Shown: positions 18,396 through 28,008, numbered from the stretch's first letter. The stretch is 64,000 bases of DNA from Roseateles sp. (GCA_019234295.1 JAFALK010000091.1:1-64000); one strand, 5' to 3'. The notes: generated by a model not told the origin, from the letters alone. Translations and numbers: made by a program.

Positions 18396-19426
18396 AGGTC
18401 CTGGGCTTCGAGTCCTCCTGCGACGAGACCGGCGTTGCCCTCGTGGAATTCGAAGGGCAGGGGGCGCCGCGCCTGCTGGCCGAAGCCCTGCACAGTCAGA
18501 TCGTCATGCACCAGGCCTATGGCGGGGTCGTGCCCGAGCTGGCTTCTCGCGATCACATCCGGCGCGTGCTGCCTTTGACACGCGAAGTGATGAAGCAAGC
18601 CGGCTGCAGCCTGGCCGAGGTGGACGTGATCGCCTATACGCAAGGGCCGGGCCTGGCGGGCGCGCTGCTGGTAGGCGCCGGCGTTGCAGTGTCGTTGGCC
18701 GCGGCGCTGGGAAAGCCCGCCGTAGCGGTCCATCACCTGGAAGGCCATCTGCTCTCGCCGTTTCTCTCGGAAGATCCGCCGGAGTTCCCGTTTGTGGCTT
18801 TGCTCGTCTCGGGCGGCCATACGCAGCTCATGCGGGTGGACGAGGTGGGCAGCTACGAGCTGCTCGGCGAGACCATCGACGATGCGGCCGGCGAGGCCTT
18901 CGACAAGAGCGCCAAGCTCCTGGGTCTGCCTTACCCCGGCGGCCCGCATCTGGCGAAGCTGGCCGAGGCCGGCAATGCCGAGGCCTTCGCCTTGCCCCGG
19001 CCGCTACTGCATAGCGGCAAGCCGGACTTCAGCTTCGCGGGGCTCAAGACGGCCGTGCTCACACAGCGCAACAAGCTCGGCGAGGCGATGACGGAACAGC
19101 AGCGCGCCGATCTGGCCGCGTCCACCCAGGCAGCCATCGTGGAAGTGCTGCTCAAGAAGGCGCTGCTGGCGCTGAAGGAGACAGGGCTCAAACGCCTGGT
19201 CGTCGCTGGAGGCGTGGGAGCCAACAAGGCATTGCGCGAGCAGCTCGACAAAGCATGCGCCAAGCGCGGCGTGCGCGTGCACTATCCGGAGCTGCGCCTG
19301 TGCACCGACAACGGGGCCATGATCGCCATGGCCGCGGCCCTGCGCCTGCAGCGCGGCACCGCGGCGTGCTCAGGCAGCGGCGCTTTCGAGGTCAGGCCGC
19401 GCTGGAGCCTGGATCGAATCTCGTAG
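18392..19426 (+). CDS. tsaD: tRNA N6-threonylcarbamoyladenosine transferase TsaD
   Basis: A 344-residue ASKHA-fold enzyme that transfers the threonylcarbamoyl group to A37 of ANN-decoding tRNAs together with TsaB and TsaE. It starts with GTG ([20 protein letters not shown]), overlapping the fdx stop by four bases. The metal-binding His pair is in [12 protein letters not shown] and the phosphate-binding motif is [10 protein letters not shown]. Adjacency to the isc operon with overlap suggests co-transcription. Its 3' end overlaps the convergent propeller gene by 57 bases, an unusually long overlap. Confidence 0.95.
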   Translation: MKVLGFESSCDETGVALVEFEGQGAPRLLAEALHSQIVMHQAYGGVVPELASRDHIRRVLPLTREVMKQAGCSLAEVDVIAYTQGPGLAGALLVGAGVAVSLAAALGKPAVAVHHLEGHLLSPFLSEDPPEFPFVALLVSGGHTQLMRVDEVGSYELLGETIDDAAGEAFDKSAKLLGLPYPGGPHLAKLAEAGNAEAFALPRPLLHSGKPDFSFAGLKTAVLTQRNKLGEAMTEQQRADLAASTQAAIVEVLLKKALLALKETGLKRLVVAGGVGANKALREQLDKACAKRGVRVHYPELRLCTDNGAMIAMAAALRLQRGTAACSGSGAFEVRPRWSLDRIS

Positions 19427-20329
19427 GCGCCGCAAGCGGCGCTTGAGATCCAGCCATTGGCGCATGCGGGAGCGGTCGATGCGCTTCACGTCAATCAGCG
19501 TGAGAGGGCCGCAGGCCGAGACGGTGTGCAGGCCATCGCTGAACTCGGCGCAGGCCAGCTCGCCGGTCAGGCGCCAGTCCAGGGCTTGGATGCGCGCCGC
19601 GTCCGGGTTCAACTCGGTGAATCGCAGCATGCGCGTCGCGCTGCCGTAGCCGGCGGAGCAATCCTGCACCGGCAGGCAGAGCAGGCCGTGGTCATCCACG
19701 AACGGCCGCCCGGCCGGCCGAGCACCGGCGAGGTCTACATGCAGCGGATTGCCATCGCAGACGGTCCAGGGCCCGAAGAGGCCAGGTGCATGGGCCATGT
19801 GCAGCTCGCGCTGGTCCCGGCCGCCCTTGCCGACGAGCGCATAGAACATCCACCAGCGTCCTTCGTGCTCGACCAAGGAAGCGTCGGCGACCGGCATGCC
19901 GCTGAGCAGCGGTTGGACGCGCTTCCAATGGTTCAGCGTGGCGTCGCCGCGATACAGCGCCACCTCATTGGCCTGATGGCTCTCGGGAAGCATCCAGGTC
20001 TCGCCCTCGTGCTCGAACACATAGGGATAGGAGAGGTGGACGGGAAGATCGAGCACCGTGCTCATACCGCGCCACGCAAGCCCGTCCAGGGCGAACTCAT
20101 GGCGCTCGATGTTGGCGCGCTTGCTTCGGTAGTCGTAGGCCTCGACGAAGACGTGCAGGGCATCACTGCGCTGCAGACCGAAGGGATCGGCCAGATAGCG
20201 CCACGGGCCCGCATCGGGCAACCAGCAAATCTGCTCCCGAGAAGCCGAGAGACTGGCGGCGTTCAGCTCGTTGATGGGCACGGGCACGATGCCCACGCGC
20301 CAGAAATCGCTGCGCGGCGCCTTAAGCAT
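19370..20329 (-). CDS. five-bladed beta-propeller protein resembling the GINT1 N-terminal domain
   Basis: A 319-residue protein without a signal peptide. The repeated pattern ([91 protein letters not shown]) is that of a GH43-like propeller, and the closest match by eye is the domain found at the N-terminus of plant glucosamine inositolphosphorylceramide transferase and of some bacterial formyltransferase fusions. It starts within the end of the upstream GT4 gene (eight-base overlap), so the two are likely used together to make or modify a sugar. The substrate is unknown. The C-terminus overlaps tsaD by 57 bases. Confidence 0.65.
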   Translation of the reverse strand: MLKAPRSDFWRVGIVPVPINELNAASLSASREQICWLPDAGPWRYLADPFGLQRSDALHVFVEAYDYRSKRANIERHEFALDGLAWRGMSTVLDLPVHLSYPYVFEHEGETWMLPESHQANEVALYRGDATLNHWKRVQPLLSGMPVADASLVEHEGRWWMFYALVGKGGRDQRELHMAHAPGLFGPWTVCDGNPLHVDLAGARPAGRPFVDDHGLLCLPVQDCSAGYGSATRMLRFTELNPDAARIQALDWRLTGELACAEFSDGLHTVSACGPLTLIDVKRIDRSRMRQWLDLKRRLRRLRDSIQAPARPDLESAAA

Positions 20330-21395
20330 GGGCCGGAACGATGCCGGGCATGGTTCGTGTCTGCACCCTTGCCGTCAGCAGATCGGCATAGAAGTTCTGC
20401 ATTTGGCGCACGGCATGAGCACGATCGTAGCCACGTGTGTCATAGCGGACGCGTTCGCGCTTGCCATGAAGCCCCCCGCGCAGCGGTGCCAGCGCCAGCC
20501 GCACGGCACGGCCAAGGGCCGGGGCGTCGTTCACGGGCACCAACTGGGCCGGCTGGTCACGCAGCACTTCGAGCGGGCCCTCGGTTGCCGTCGAGATGAT
20601 CGGCAAGCCCGCCTGCATGGCCTCGAGGATGGCGAGACCGAAGGTCTCCTCGCGCGAGGGCGACACAAACAGGTCGAGAGAGTCCAGCACGGCTGGCACG
20701 TCGCGACGATAGCCGACCAGATGGATGCGCTTGTCGCCAGCGGCAAGACGCTCGAGCTCGGCACGCTGCTTGCCTTCGCCGATGATGGCCAGGACTGCAT
20801 CGTCCGGCGCGTACTGGCGGAAGGCCTTGACCAGCAGATCCGTCCCTTTGCTCGAATGAAGGCGTCCGAGGCAGCCAATCAGCAGCTGACCCGCGTGCAA
20901 GCCCAGCTCGTCGCGCAGGCCGCGGTCGGACTGAGGCGTGGATCGTGCTGGCGCCCAGTTGTGAATGACCTTGTGACGGCCATCGAAGCCTTGCAGTTGC
21001 GAAGGCTGGCTCTGGTTCACGCACACCAGCCCGTCCAGGGCCGCATGCTGATGCGGCTTGTAGCCCACGTGCAGCGTGCCAACCTTGGCCGGCGCTCCTG
21101 ATCGGGCCGTGGCCTTGCAGGCAGGGCCCAGGTGGCCATGCACCACGTCTGCGCCCAGGCTTTGGGCCAGACGGTGCACCCTCCAGCTCCGCAGCAAGGG
21201 CAAGGCCAGGCCGTGGTAGCTGACCTTGTCGTCGAGCACCGCCGGAATCTGCGAGCGGCTCGGCCCGATGACGTGGACCCGATGCCCAAGTGCCGCCTGC
21301 GCGTGGGCCAGGTCGATGCAATATTGCTCGCCCCCGGCAATGCGGGAGGAGAAGACGACGTGGATGATGGTGAGCGGCGAGGGAGGCATGCGCAC
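20322..21395 (-). CDS. glycosyltransferase family 4 protein
   Basis: A 357-residue GT-B fold glycosyltransferase. The N-terminal domain has the IAGGEQYCIDLAHAQAALGH acceptor-side motif, and the C-terminal domain carries GCLGRLHSSKGTDLLVKAF and the E-X7-E motif in SREETFGLAILEAMQAGLPII, where nucleotide-sugar is bound. No membrane segment is seen, so it acts in the cytosol. It is co-directional and overlaps the propeller gene. Such pairs belong to surface polysaccharide or glycolipid synthesis, but no other polysaccharide genes are nearby. Confidence 0.88.
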   Translation of the reverse strand: MRMPPSPLTIIHVVFSSRIAGGEQYCIDLAHAQAALGHRVHVIGPSRSQIPAVLDDKVSYHGLALPLLRSWRVHRLAQSLGADVVHGHLGPACKATARSGAPAKVGTLHVGYKPHQHAALDGLVCVNQSQPSQLQGFDGRHKVIHNWAPARSTPQSDRGLRDELGLHAGQLLIGCLGRLHSSKGTDLLVKAFRQYAPDDAVLAIIGEGKQRAELERLAAGDKRIHLVGYRRDVPAVLDSLDLFVSPSREETFGLAILEAMQAGLPIISTATEGPLEVLRDQPAQLVPVNDAPALGRAVRLALAPLRGGLHGKRERVRYDTRGYDRAHAVRQMQNFYADLLTARVQTRTMPGIVPAHA

Positions 21396-21618
21396 GAACC
21401 GGACAAAACTTCGAAGAGCCGAAATTTACGTTCAGACACATTCTATTCGCCTTGCTTAACCTTGCACCTTGCTTGCTCGCGAGGGGTGTCCCGCAAACCG
21501 GAGATTGCAGCACCTGCTCCGGCCTGTCTGCGCTCGTCAAAAGGTGGAGCCGGCGCGCGCGTAGCGCACGGTGAAGCGCTTCGAGTCCGCATTCATAGCC
21601 TCGGTGACAATCCCACGG

Positions 21619-22497
21619 ATGAGCAGCCTTGTCCAAGCGTTTTTCGATTCCCAGACGGCGACGGTCTCGTATGTCGTGGCGTGCCCGACCACGCGGGCCG
21701 CAGCCATCGTCGATCCAGTGCTGGACTTCGACTTCAAGTCCGGCCACACGGACACCCATTCTGCCGACAAGATCCTGGCCTGCATCCTCGAGCAGGGCTA
21801 CCAGGTCGAGTGGATTCTCGAAACCCATGCCCACGCCGATCACTTGTCCGGCGCGCGCTACCTGCAGCAGAAGCTCGGCGGCCGCATTGCCATTGGAGAG
21901 CGCATCCGCGAAGTGCAGGCCACCTTCAAGAAGCTCTACAACCTTGAGCGCGGCTTCCTGCCCGATGGCAGCCAGTTCGACCACTTGTTCAAGGACGGCG
22001 AGCGCTTCAAGATCGGCCAGATCGAGGCCACGGCCATGCTCGTGCCAGGCCATACGCCGGCCGACATGGCTTATCTGATCGATGGTGCCGTCTTCGTCGG
22101 CGACACGCTCTTCATGCCCGACGTGGGCTCGGCTCGCGCCGACTTTCCTGGCGGCGATGCACGCGTGCTCTACCGTTCGATGAAGCGCATCCTGGACTTG
22201 CCGCCGCAGACCCAGATCTACGTCTGCCACGACTATCCGCCCCAGACCCGAGCGCCGGGCTGGGTGACCACGGTGGCAAAGCAGCGTGCCGCCAACATCC
22301 ACGTGCGTGACGGCATCAGCGAAGACGAGTTCGTGCGCATGCGCACCGCGCGCGATGCAACGCTGGACGTACCGACCCTGATTTTGCCGGCCATCCAGGT
22401 CAATGTGCGAGCCGGCCAACTACCGCCCGAGGACGACAACGGCGTTTCTTACCTGAGGATTCCACTCAATGCGCTCAAACCGCGCGATCAGCCTTAG
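21619..22497 (+). CDS. MBL-fold hydrolase, persulfide dioxygenase-like
   Basis: About 292 residues; the ATG at 21619 (MSSLVQAFFDSQTATVSYVV) matches the family beginning better than the upstream ATG at 21571. The metal site is ETHAHADHLSGARYL, followed by VPGHTPADMAYL, FVGDTLFMPDVGSARADFPGG and VCHDYPP, which is the ETHE1/Blh persulfide dioxygenase pattern with a mononuclear iron site rather than a two-zinc lactamase. These enzymes oxidise glutathione persulfide to sulfite. It overlaps the SGNH hydrolase by 29 bases. Confidence 0.85.
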   Translation: MSSLVQAFFDSQTATVSYVVACPTTRAAAIVDPVLDFDFKSGHTDTHSADKILACILEQGYQVEWILETHAHADHLSGARYLQQKLGGRIAIGERIREVQATFKKLYNLERGFLPDGSQFDHLFKDGERFKIGQIEATAMLVPGHTPADMAYLIDGAVFVGDTLFMPDVGSARADFPGGDARVLYRSMKRILDLPPQTQIYVCHDYPPQTRAPGWVTTVAKQRAANIHVRDGISEDEFVRMRTARDATLDVPTLILPAIQVNVRAGQLPPEDDNGVSYLRIPLNALKPRDQP

Positions 22498-23179
22498 CCT
22501 GCTGCTCTCAGCCATTGTCCTGACCGCCCAGGCCCAGCCATTCGGCATGGTGGAAGACCCCTGCCAGGGGCTCGAAGCCGGCAAGCTCGACCTCAATGGC
22601 CTTTGCCGCTATCGCAGCGACAACGCGGCACTGCGCGCGCGGCCCGAACTCGTGCTCTACGGTGATTCGATCACCGAGGGCTGGGCCAAGTTCGATCCCG
22701 ACTTCTTCGGTGCTCGGGTGGTGGATCGCGGCATCAGCGGGCAGACCAGCGCGCAGATGCTCGTGCGCTTCCATGCCGACGTGGTGGCGCTCAGGCCGCA
22801 GCGCGTGCAGATCATGGCCGGAACCAACGACGTGGCGGGCAATCAGGGTCCGACGAGCGAGCAGGCCTGGCGGGACAACATCATGGCCATGGTCGAGATC
22901 GCGCGGGCCCACGGCATCACGCCAGTGCTGGCTAGCATTCCGCCGGCTTCGCATTTCTTCTGGCGCAAGGAAGTGGTGCCGGCCGAGCGCATCGTGAGAC
23001 TGAATACCTGGCTGCGCGACTACGCGACCCAGCAATCGCTTCGCTACGTGGACTACTACAGCCGGCTCGTCGGCGAGGGTGGGGCGCTCCGGCCCGAGTT
23101 TGGCGAGGACGGCGTCCATCCCAATGCGGCCGGCTATGCGGCAATGAAGCCGCTGGCCGAGGCGCTGCTCACGCCTTAG
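22469..23179 (+). CDS. secreted SGNH/GDSL hydrolase
   Basis: A 236-residue esterase/lipase-type enzyme. The first 22 residues (MRSNRAISLSLLLSAIVLTAQA) are a signal peptide, so it acts in the periplasm or outside. The four family blocks are visible: YGDSITEG with the nucleophile Ser, the Gly in VDRGISGQTSA, GTNDVAG, and DGVHPNAAGY with the catalytic Asp/His. The substrate is unknown; relatives deacetylate sugars or hydrolyse lipids. It overlaps the dioxygenase gene and converges on the SPFH gene with an 11-base overlap. Confidence 0.87.
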   Translation: MRSNRAISLSLLLSAIVLTAQAQPFGMVEDPCQGLEAGKLDLNGLCRYRSDNAALRARPELVLYGDSITEGWAKFDPDFFGARVVDRGISGQTSAQMLVRFHADVVALRPQRVQIMAGTNDVAGNQGPTSEQAWRDNIMAMVEIARAHGITPVLASIPPASHFFWRKEVVPAERIVRLNTWLRDYATQQSLRYVDYYSRLVGEGGALRPEFGEDGVHPNAAGYAAMKPLAEALLTP

Positions 23180-24080
23180 CGCTACCCTTCATCAGCGTCA
23201 TCGCCGTCCCGATCAGGGCGCCCACCTCGCCCATGTTGCCGGGCACGATCATGGTGTTGTTCTTCTGGGCCAGGTGGGCGTAGGCCTCAACGGCTTTTTC
23301 CGCGACCTTCAGCTGCACGGCCTGCTGGCCGCCCGGCTGCTCGATGGCCGCGGCGATGCGGCAGATCGCATCTGCGGTGGCCACGGCGACGGCGCTGATG
23401 GCGGCTGCCTCGCCCTGCGCCTTGTTGATCTGCGATTGCTTGTCACCCTCAGAGCGGGCGATGGCGGCTTCGCGCTCGCCAGTGGCGATATTGATCTGCT
23501 CCTGGCGACGGCCTTCCGAGGCGGCGATCAGGGCGCGCTTCTCGCGCTCGGCAGTGATTTGGGCCTGCATGGCGTGCAGGATGGCCGGCGGCGGCGTCAA
23601 GTCCTTGATCTCGTACCGCAGAACCTTGACGCCCCAGTTCAACGCGGCCTCATCGAGCGCCTGGACCACCGCATGGTTGATGGTGTCGCGCTCCTCGAAC
23701 GTGCGGTCCAGCTCCATGCGGCCGATCACGCTGCGCAGCGTCGTCTGCGCCAGCTGGGTGATGGCGAGGATGTAGTTGCTGGAACCATAGCTGGCGCGCA
23801 TCGCATCCGTGATCTGGAAGTAGAGGATGCCATCCACCGTCAGCTGGGTGTTGTCCTTGGTGATGCAGACCTGGCTCGGCACGTCGAGCGGGATTTCCTT
23901 CAGCGAGTGCTTGTAGGCGACCCGGTCGATGAAGGGCATCAGCAGGTTCAGTCCCGGCGTGAGCGTGCCGTGGTACCTGCCCAGGCGCTCGAGGATCCAG
24001 GCGTTTTGCTGCGGCACGACTTTGATCGAGCGGATGACGAAGATGGCGGCGATGACGAGGATGATCAGTGCGATTTCCAT
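23169..24080 (-). CDS. SPFH/band 7 (stomatin-like) membrane protein
   Basis: A 303-residue protein started at 24080 (MEIALIILVIAAIFVIRSIKV), with one N-terminal membrane anchor. The band 7 domain follows (VVPQQNAWILERLGRYHGTL; RSVIGRMELDRTFEERDTIN) and a long charged coiled coil (ITAEREKRALIAASEGRR and onward), with Ala/Gly-rich C-terminus. SPFH proteins form rings in the membrane and modulate proteases such as FtsH or organise lipid domains. The neighbouring nfeD gene, 17 bases upstream, is the standard partner. Confidence 0.93.
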   Translation of the reverse strand: MEIALIILVIAAIFVIRSIKVVPQQNAWILERLGRYHGTLTPGLNLLMPFIDRVAYKHSLKEIPLDVPSQVCITKDNTQLTVDGILYFQITDAMRASYGSSNYILAITQLAQTTLRSVIGRMELDRTFEERDTINHAVVQALDEAALNWGVKVLRYEIKDLTPPPAILHAMQAQITAEREKRALIAASEGRRQEQINIATGEREAAIARSEGDKQSQINKAQGEAAAISAVAVATADAICRIAAAIEQPGGQQAVQLKVAEKAVEAYAHLAQKNNTMIVPGNMGEVGALIGTAMTLMKGSAKA

Positions 24081-24097
24081 GACGCTTGTCCTTTGGG

Positions 24098-24520
24098 TTA
24101 GCGGTCGAGGAGGAGCGTGCTGCCCTCGATGGCGCGGATGGTGTGGCTGCCGGCTTGCGGGGCACCGGCACCGATGAAGCGGGCCTGCCAGTCGGCGCCC
24201 CGGTACTTGACCGTGGCCGAGCCGTCGCCGGCCCAGAGGGTGACGTGCACGGTCTGGCCGATATCGAGGCTCACATCGGGATTGGCGCCAGCGGGAATGC
24301 GCGAAGCCTGCGCGTTCTTCCTGCGATGCCATGCCAGCACCGCGCCTCCGCCGACCGCAGCTGCGGCGATGAACTGGGCCGACTCTGCGGCCCCCAGCCA
24401 GGCTGCAACCGCTGCCGCTGCCGCACCCGAAGCCAGCATCAGGAGATAAAAAGTGCCCGTGACCAACTCAGCGGCCACCAGGGCGCCGCAGGCGATCCAC
24501 CACAGGGTTGAAGGGCTCAT
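24098..24520 (-). CDS. NfeD family membrane protein
   Basis: A 140-residue protein with an N-terminal membrane part of two to three segments (TLWWIACGALVAAELVTGTF; FIAAAAVGGGAVLAW) followed by a small OB-fold (VHVTLWAGDGSATVKYRGADWQARF reads as the beta-barrel). NfeD proteins without the protease domain work together with SPFH proteins, which is the next gene downstream. It diverges from the decarboxylase gene. Confidence 0.88.
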   Translation of the reverse strand: MSPSTLWWIACGALVAAELVTGTFYLLMLASGAAAAAVAAWLGAAESAQFIAAAAVGGGAVLAWHRRKNAQASRIPAGANPDVSLDIGQTVHVTLWAGDGSATVKYRGADWQARFIGAGAPQAGSHTIRAIEGSTLLLDR

Positions 24521-24690
24521 GCCGCTCTCCTGAATTTTTAATTCAGACCAGTGTAGGTCGGCACCGGCACAACACCATCCTCAGCGGCCTCGCCTCTAAC
24601 GAATTGCTGATGCGTCAACCCCCGAGAAGTCACGGGTTTGCCCTAAACTTCGCGCCTTTCCCGCCTTTGCTGCCCCTGGGAGGCACCTGC

Positions 24691-26949
24691 ATGCTCCGTA
24701 TCAACTTCCCCATCGTCATCATCGACGAGGACTTCCGCTCCGAGAACACCTCGGGCTCGGGCATCCGCGCCCTGGCCGAGGCCATCGAGAGGGAGGGCTT
24801 CGAAGTGGTGGGCGCGACGAGCTACGGCGACCTGTCGTCGTTTGCGCAGCAGCAGAGCCGGGCCAGCGCTTTCATCCTCTCCATCGACGATGAGGAGTTC
24901 ACGCCGGGGCCGGAGCTCGATCCGGCGGTGCTGAATCTGCGCAAGTTCATCGAGGAGATCCGCTTCAAGAATGCGGACATCCCCATCTACGTCTACGGCG
25001 AGACGCGGACCAGTCAGCACCTGCCCAACGATGTGCTTCGTGAGCTGCACGGCTTCATCCACATGTTCGAGGACACGCCAGAGTTCGTGGCGCGCCACAT
25101 CATCCGCGAGGCCAAGAGCTATCTGGACGGCCTGGCCCCGCCCTTCTTCAAGGCGCTGATGGACTACGCGGCCGACGGCTCCTATTCCTGGCATTGTCCC
25201 GGCCATTCGGGCGGCGTGGCCTTCTTAAAGAGTCCGGTGGGTCGCATGTTCCACCAGTTCTTCGGCGAGAACATGCTGCGCGCGGACGTCTGCAATGCGG
25301 TGGAAGAGCTGGGCCAGCTGCTAGATCACACGGGGCCGGTGGCCGCTTCGGAGAAGAACGCCGCGCGCATTTTCAATGCGGATCACTGCTTCTTCGTCAC
25401 CAACGGCACGAGTACCTCGAACAAGATGGTCTGGCACCACACGGTGGCGCCGGGCGATGTGGTCGTGGTGGACCGCAACTGCCACAAATCCATCCTGCAT
25501 AGCATCATCATGACGGGCGCCGTGCCTGTCTTCATGACGCCCACGCGCAACCATTACGGAATCATCGGACCGATCCCGGCGTCCGAGTTCTCGCCCGAGA
25601 CCATCCGCAAGAAGATTGCCAAGAACCCGCTGCTCAAGGGCGTGGACGCCAAGAAGGTCAAGCCGCGCATCATGACGCTGACGCAGAGCACTTACGACGG
25701 CGTGCTCTACAACACTGAGACCATCAAGGGCAAGCTCGACGGCTGGATCGACACGCTGCACTTTGACGAAGCCTGGCTGCCGCACGCGGCCTTTCACCAT
25801 TTCTATGGTGCCTACCACGCTATGGGCAAGAACCGGGCGCGCCCGAAGACGGCCATGGTCTACGCCACGCAGTCCACGCACAAGCTGTTGGCCGGCATCT
25901 CGCAAGCGTCGCAGGTGCTCGTGCAGGACTCGCAGACGGTCAAGCTGGACAAGCACCTGTTCAACGAGGCCTATCTGATGCACACCTCGACGAGCCCGCA
26001 GTACAGCATCATCGCCAGTTGCGATGTCGCGGCCGCCATGATGGAGCCGCCCGGCGGCCCGGCCCTGGTGGAGGAGAGTTTGAGCGAGTCGCTGGACTTT
26101 CGGCGCGCCATGCGCAAGGTGGAGCAGGACTACGGCAAGAAGGACTGGTGGTTCAAGGTCTGGGGGCCGGAAAAGCTCGTCGACGAAGGCGTGGGCCGTG
26201 CTGCCGATTGGATGCTCAAGGCTAACGAGAAGTGGCACGGCTTTGGCGCGATAGAGGCTGGCTTCAACATGCTGGACCCGATCAAGTCCACAGTGATCAC
26301 GCCGGGCCTCGACATGAGCGGCAAGTTCGCTAAGACCGGTATCCCTGCCAGCATCGTCACCAAGTTCCTGGCCGAGCACGGCGTGGTCGTCGAGAAGACT
26401 GGCCTGTACAGCTTCTTCATCATGTTCACCATCGGCATCACCAAGGGCCGCTGGAATACCCTGGTGACGGCGCTGCAGCAGTTCAAGGACGACTACGACA
26501 AGAACGCGCCGCTGTGGCGCATCTTGCCCGAGTTCGTCGCCGCGCAGCCGCGCTACGAGCGCATGGGCCTGCGCGACCTCTGCCAGAGCATCCACGAGGC
26601 CTATGCCGAGGGCGATATCGCGCGCCTGACGACCGATGTCTATCTGTCCGACCTCGAGCCGGCCATGAAGCCCAGCGACGCCTACGCCTGCATCGCCCAC
26701 CGCAAGACCGAGCGTGTCGCCATCGACGATCTCGAAGGCCGCGTGACGACCTCCCTGCTGACGCCTTACCCGCCCGGCATTCCGCTCCTGATCCCGGGCG
26801 AGCGCTTCAACAAGAAGATCGTCCAGTATCTGAAGTTCACCCGCGAGTTCAACGCCAAGTTCCCGGGCTTCGCTACCGACGTGCACGGCCTGGTGGCCGA
26901 GGCAGTGGACGGCAAGACCACTTACTACGTGGACTGCGTCAAGGGCTGA
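24691..26949 (+). CDS. Orn/Lys/Arg decarboxylase, inducible type
   Basis: A 752-residue fold-I PLP decarboxylase. The ATG at 24691 is preceded by GGGAGG and yields MLRINFPIVIIDEDFRSENT, beginning the response-regulator-like wing domain. The PLP domain contains WHCPGHSGG near residue 170, the HFDEAW stretch, and the cofactor Lys in ATQSTHKLLAGISQAS. The length fits the AdiA/CadA/SpeF group. It converts arginine, lysine or ornithine to the amine, consuming a proton, often for acid resistance or polyamine supply. Which amino acid cannot be decided here; no antiporter gene is adjacent. Confidence 0.93.
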   Translation: MLRINFPIVIIDEDFRSENTSGSGIRALAEAIEREGFEVVGATSYGDLSSFAQQQSRASAFILSIDDEEFTPGPELDPAVLNLRKFIEEIRFKNADIPIYVYGETRTSQHLPNDVLRELHGFIHMFEDTPEFVARHIIREAKSYLDGLAPPFFKALMDYAADGSYSWHCPGHSGGVAFLKSPVGRMFHQFFGENMLRADVCNAVEELGQLLDHTGPVAASEKNAARIFNADHCFFVTNGTSTSNKMVWHHTVAPGDVVVVDRNCHKSILHSIIMTGAVPVFMTPTRNHYGIIGPIPASEFSPETIRKKIAKNPLLKGVDAKKVKPRIMTLTQSTYDGVLYNTETIKGKLDGWIDTLHFDEAWLPHAAFHHFYGAYHAMGKNRARPKTAMVYATQSTHKLLAGISQASQVLVQDSQTVKLDKHLFNEAYLMHTSTSPQYSIIASCDVAAAMMEPPGGPALVEESLSESLDFRRAMRKVEQDYGKKDWWFKVWGPEKLVDEGVGRAADWMLKANEKWHGFGAIEAGFNMLDPIKSTVITPGLDMSGKFAKTGIPASIVTKFLAEHGVVVEKTGLYSFFIMFTIGITKGRWNTLVTALQQFKDDYDKNAPLWRILPEFVAAQPRYERMGLRDLCQSIHEAYAEGDIARLTTDVYLSDLEPAMKPSDAYACIAHRKTERVAIDDLEGRVTTSLLTPYPPGIPLLIPGERFNKKIVQYLKFTREFNAKFPGFATDVHGLVAEAVDGKTTYYVDCVKG

Positions 26950-26961
26950 GGAGCCCAAAGA

Positions 26962-26987
26962 CAAACGGGGCCCGCGGGCTCCGTTTG
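26962..26987. terminator. bidirectional hairpin between the decarboxylase and fabI
   Basis: CAAACGG at 26962 and CCGTTTG ending at 26987 pair, continuing through a GC-rich GCCCGCGGGC core with one G-U pair. The two genes converge here, so it can end both. The T-tract is weak on either side. Confidence 0.6.
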
Positions 26988-27009
26988 CCTTGTTGCGGCA
27001 GAAAGATTC

Positions 27010-27792
27010 TTAGGCTTCGCCGGCCATCGCAACGTGGCTGAAGCCGCCGTCCACGTAGATCACCTCCGAGCTGATGCCCGAGGACAGGTCTGAGAACAGG
27101 AAGGCCGCGGTGTTGCCCACGTCGTCGATGGTCACGTTGCGGCGGATCGGTGCGGTGGCGGCGAACTGGCCCAGCAGTTTGCCGAAATCCTTGATGCCCG
27201 AGGCGGCCAGCGTTTTGATCGGACCGGCCGAGATACCGTTCACGCGCATGCCCTTGGCGCCCAGGTTGTAGGCCAGGTAGCGCACGCTGGCTTCCAGCGA
27301 AGCCTTGGCCAGGCCCATGGTGTTGTAGTTCGGTACGAAGCGCTCGGAGCCCAGGTAAGTCAGGGTCAACAGCGAGGCGCCGGCGCGCAGGCGGGGCAGG
27401 GCGGCCTTGGCCATGGCGGGGAAGCTGTAGGCCGAGATGTCGTGTGCAATGCGGTAGTTCTCGCGCGAAAGGCCCTCGAGGAAATCGCCGGCGATGGCCT
27501 CGCGCGGAGCAAAACCGATGGAGTGCACGAAGCCGTCGAATTCCGGCCAGTGTTCGCCCAGGTCTGCGAACAGACGCTCGATCTGGGCGTCGTCGCCCAC
27601 GTCGCAGTCGAAAACAAGCTTGGAGCCGAACTCGGCGGCGAAATCAGTGATGCGCTCCTTGAAGCGCTCGCCGACGTAGGAGAACGCCAGTTCGGCGCCT
27701 TCTCGGTGGCAGGCCCGGGCGATGCCGTAGGCGATGGAACGGTTGGACAGCACGCCCGTGATCAGCAAACGCTTGCCGGCAAGAAAACCCAT
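27010..27792 (-). CDS. fabI: enoyl-[acyl-carrier-protein] reductase FabI
   Basis: A 260-residue short-chain dehydrogenase family enzyme that performs the last reduction of each fatty acid elongation cycle with [23 protein letters not shown] shows the FabI-specific [13 protein letters not shown] cofactor motif. The active-site Tyr-X6-Lys is in [13 protein letters not shown], and [11 protein letters not shown] precedes the substrate loop. Monocistronic; it diverges from the rimP-nusA operon. Confidence 0.97.
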   Translation of the reverse strand: MGFLAGKRLLITGVLSNRSIAYGIARACHREGAELAFSYVGERFKERITDFAAEFGSKLVFDCDVGDDAQIERLFADLGEHWPEFDGFVHSIGFAPREAIAGDFLEGLSRENYRIAHDISAYSFPAMAKAALPRLRAGASLLTLTYLGSERFVPNYNTMGLAKASLEASVRYLAYNLGAKGMRVNGISAGPIKTLAASGIKDFGKLLGQFAATAPIRRNVTIDDVGNTAAFLFSDLSSGISSEVIYVDGGFSHVAMAGEA

Positions 27793-27841
27793 GAGTGGCT
27801 CCTGTTTTGGTCTGGATAACCTGAGATTCTGTCACGCAATC

Positions 27842-27870
27842 TTGCTGGCATAGGTTTTGCACAGTACAAT
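27842..27870 (+). promoter_or_regulatory. sigma-70 type promoter of the rimP-nusA-infB operon
   Basis: TTGCTG (27842-27847) and TACAAT (27865-27870) are separated by exactly 17 bases, a good sigma-70 arrangement; TACAAT matches the -10 consensus at five of six bases. Transcription would start near 27877 and give a leader of about 130 nt before rimP. Confidence 0.6.
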
Positions 27871-27887
27871 GCGAGCTTCACTGCAGC

Positions 27888-27977
27888 AGGCGGAAACCTC
27901 TGCAGTGAGCGGCCGCCGGGGTTGAACGCCCGGCAGGGCCGAAGGATTGGGCGGATTCATCCAGCCCTTTTTTTTTT
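27888..27977 (+). terminator. structured leader with intrinsic terminator ahead of rimP
   Basis: Three hairpins follow the promoter. CACTGCAG and CTGCAGTG form a perfect eight-base stem (27888 to 27907). A GC-rich GCCGGG...CCCGGC stem follows. The last, GGGC(27949)-GGAT...ATCC-A-GCCC(27967), is directly followed by ten T residues (27968-27977). The final hairpin looks like a Rho-independent terminator and would cut transcription before rimP. NusA itself affects such terminators, and autoregulation of this operon by leader termination is known in E. coli. Confidence 0.65.
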
Positions 27978-28008
27978 CTTGAACGAAATCTGAAGCGAAC
28001 AAGTGTCG

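Noticed and set aside
27877-28002. tRNA (metY) in the leader of the nusA operon
   Set aside because: The hairpins do not form a cloverleaf and there is no CCA or T-loop sequence; a terminator with ten T residues is seen instead.
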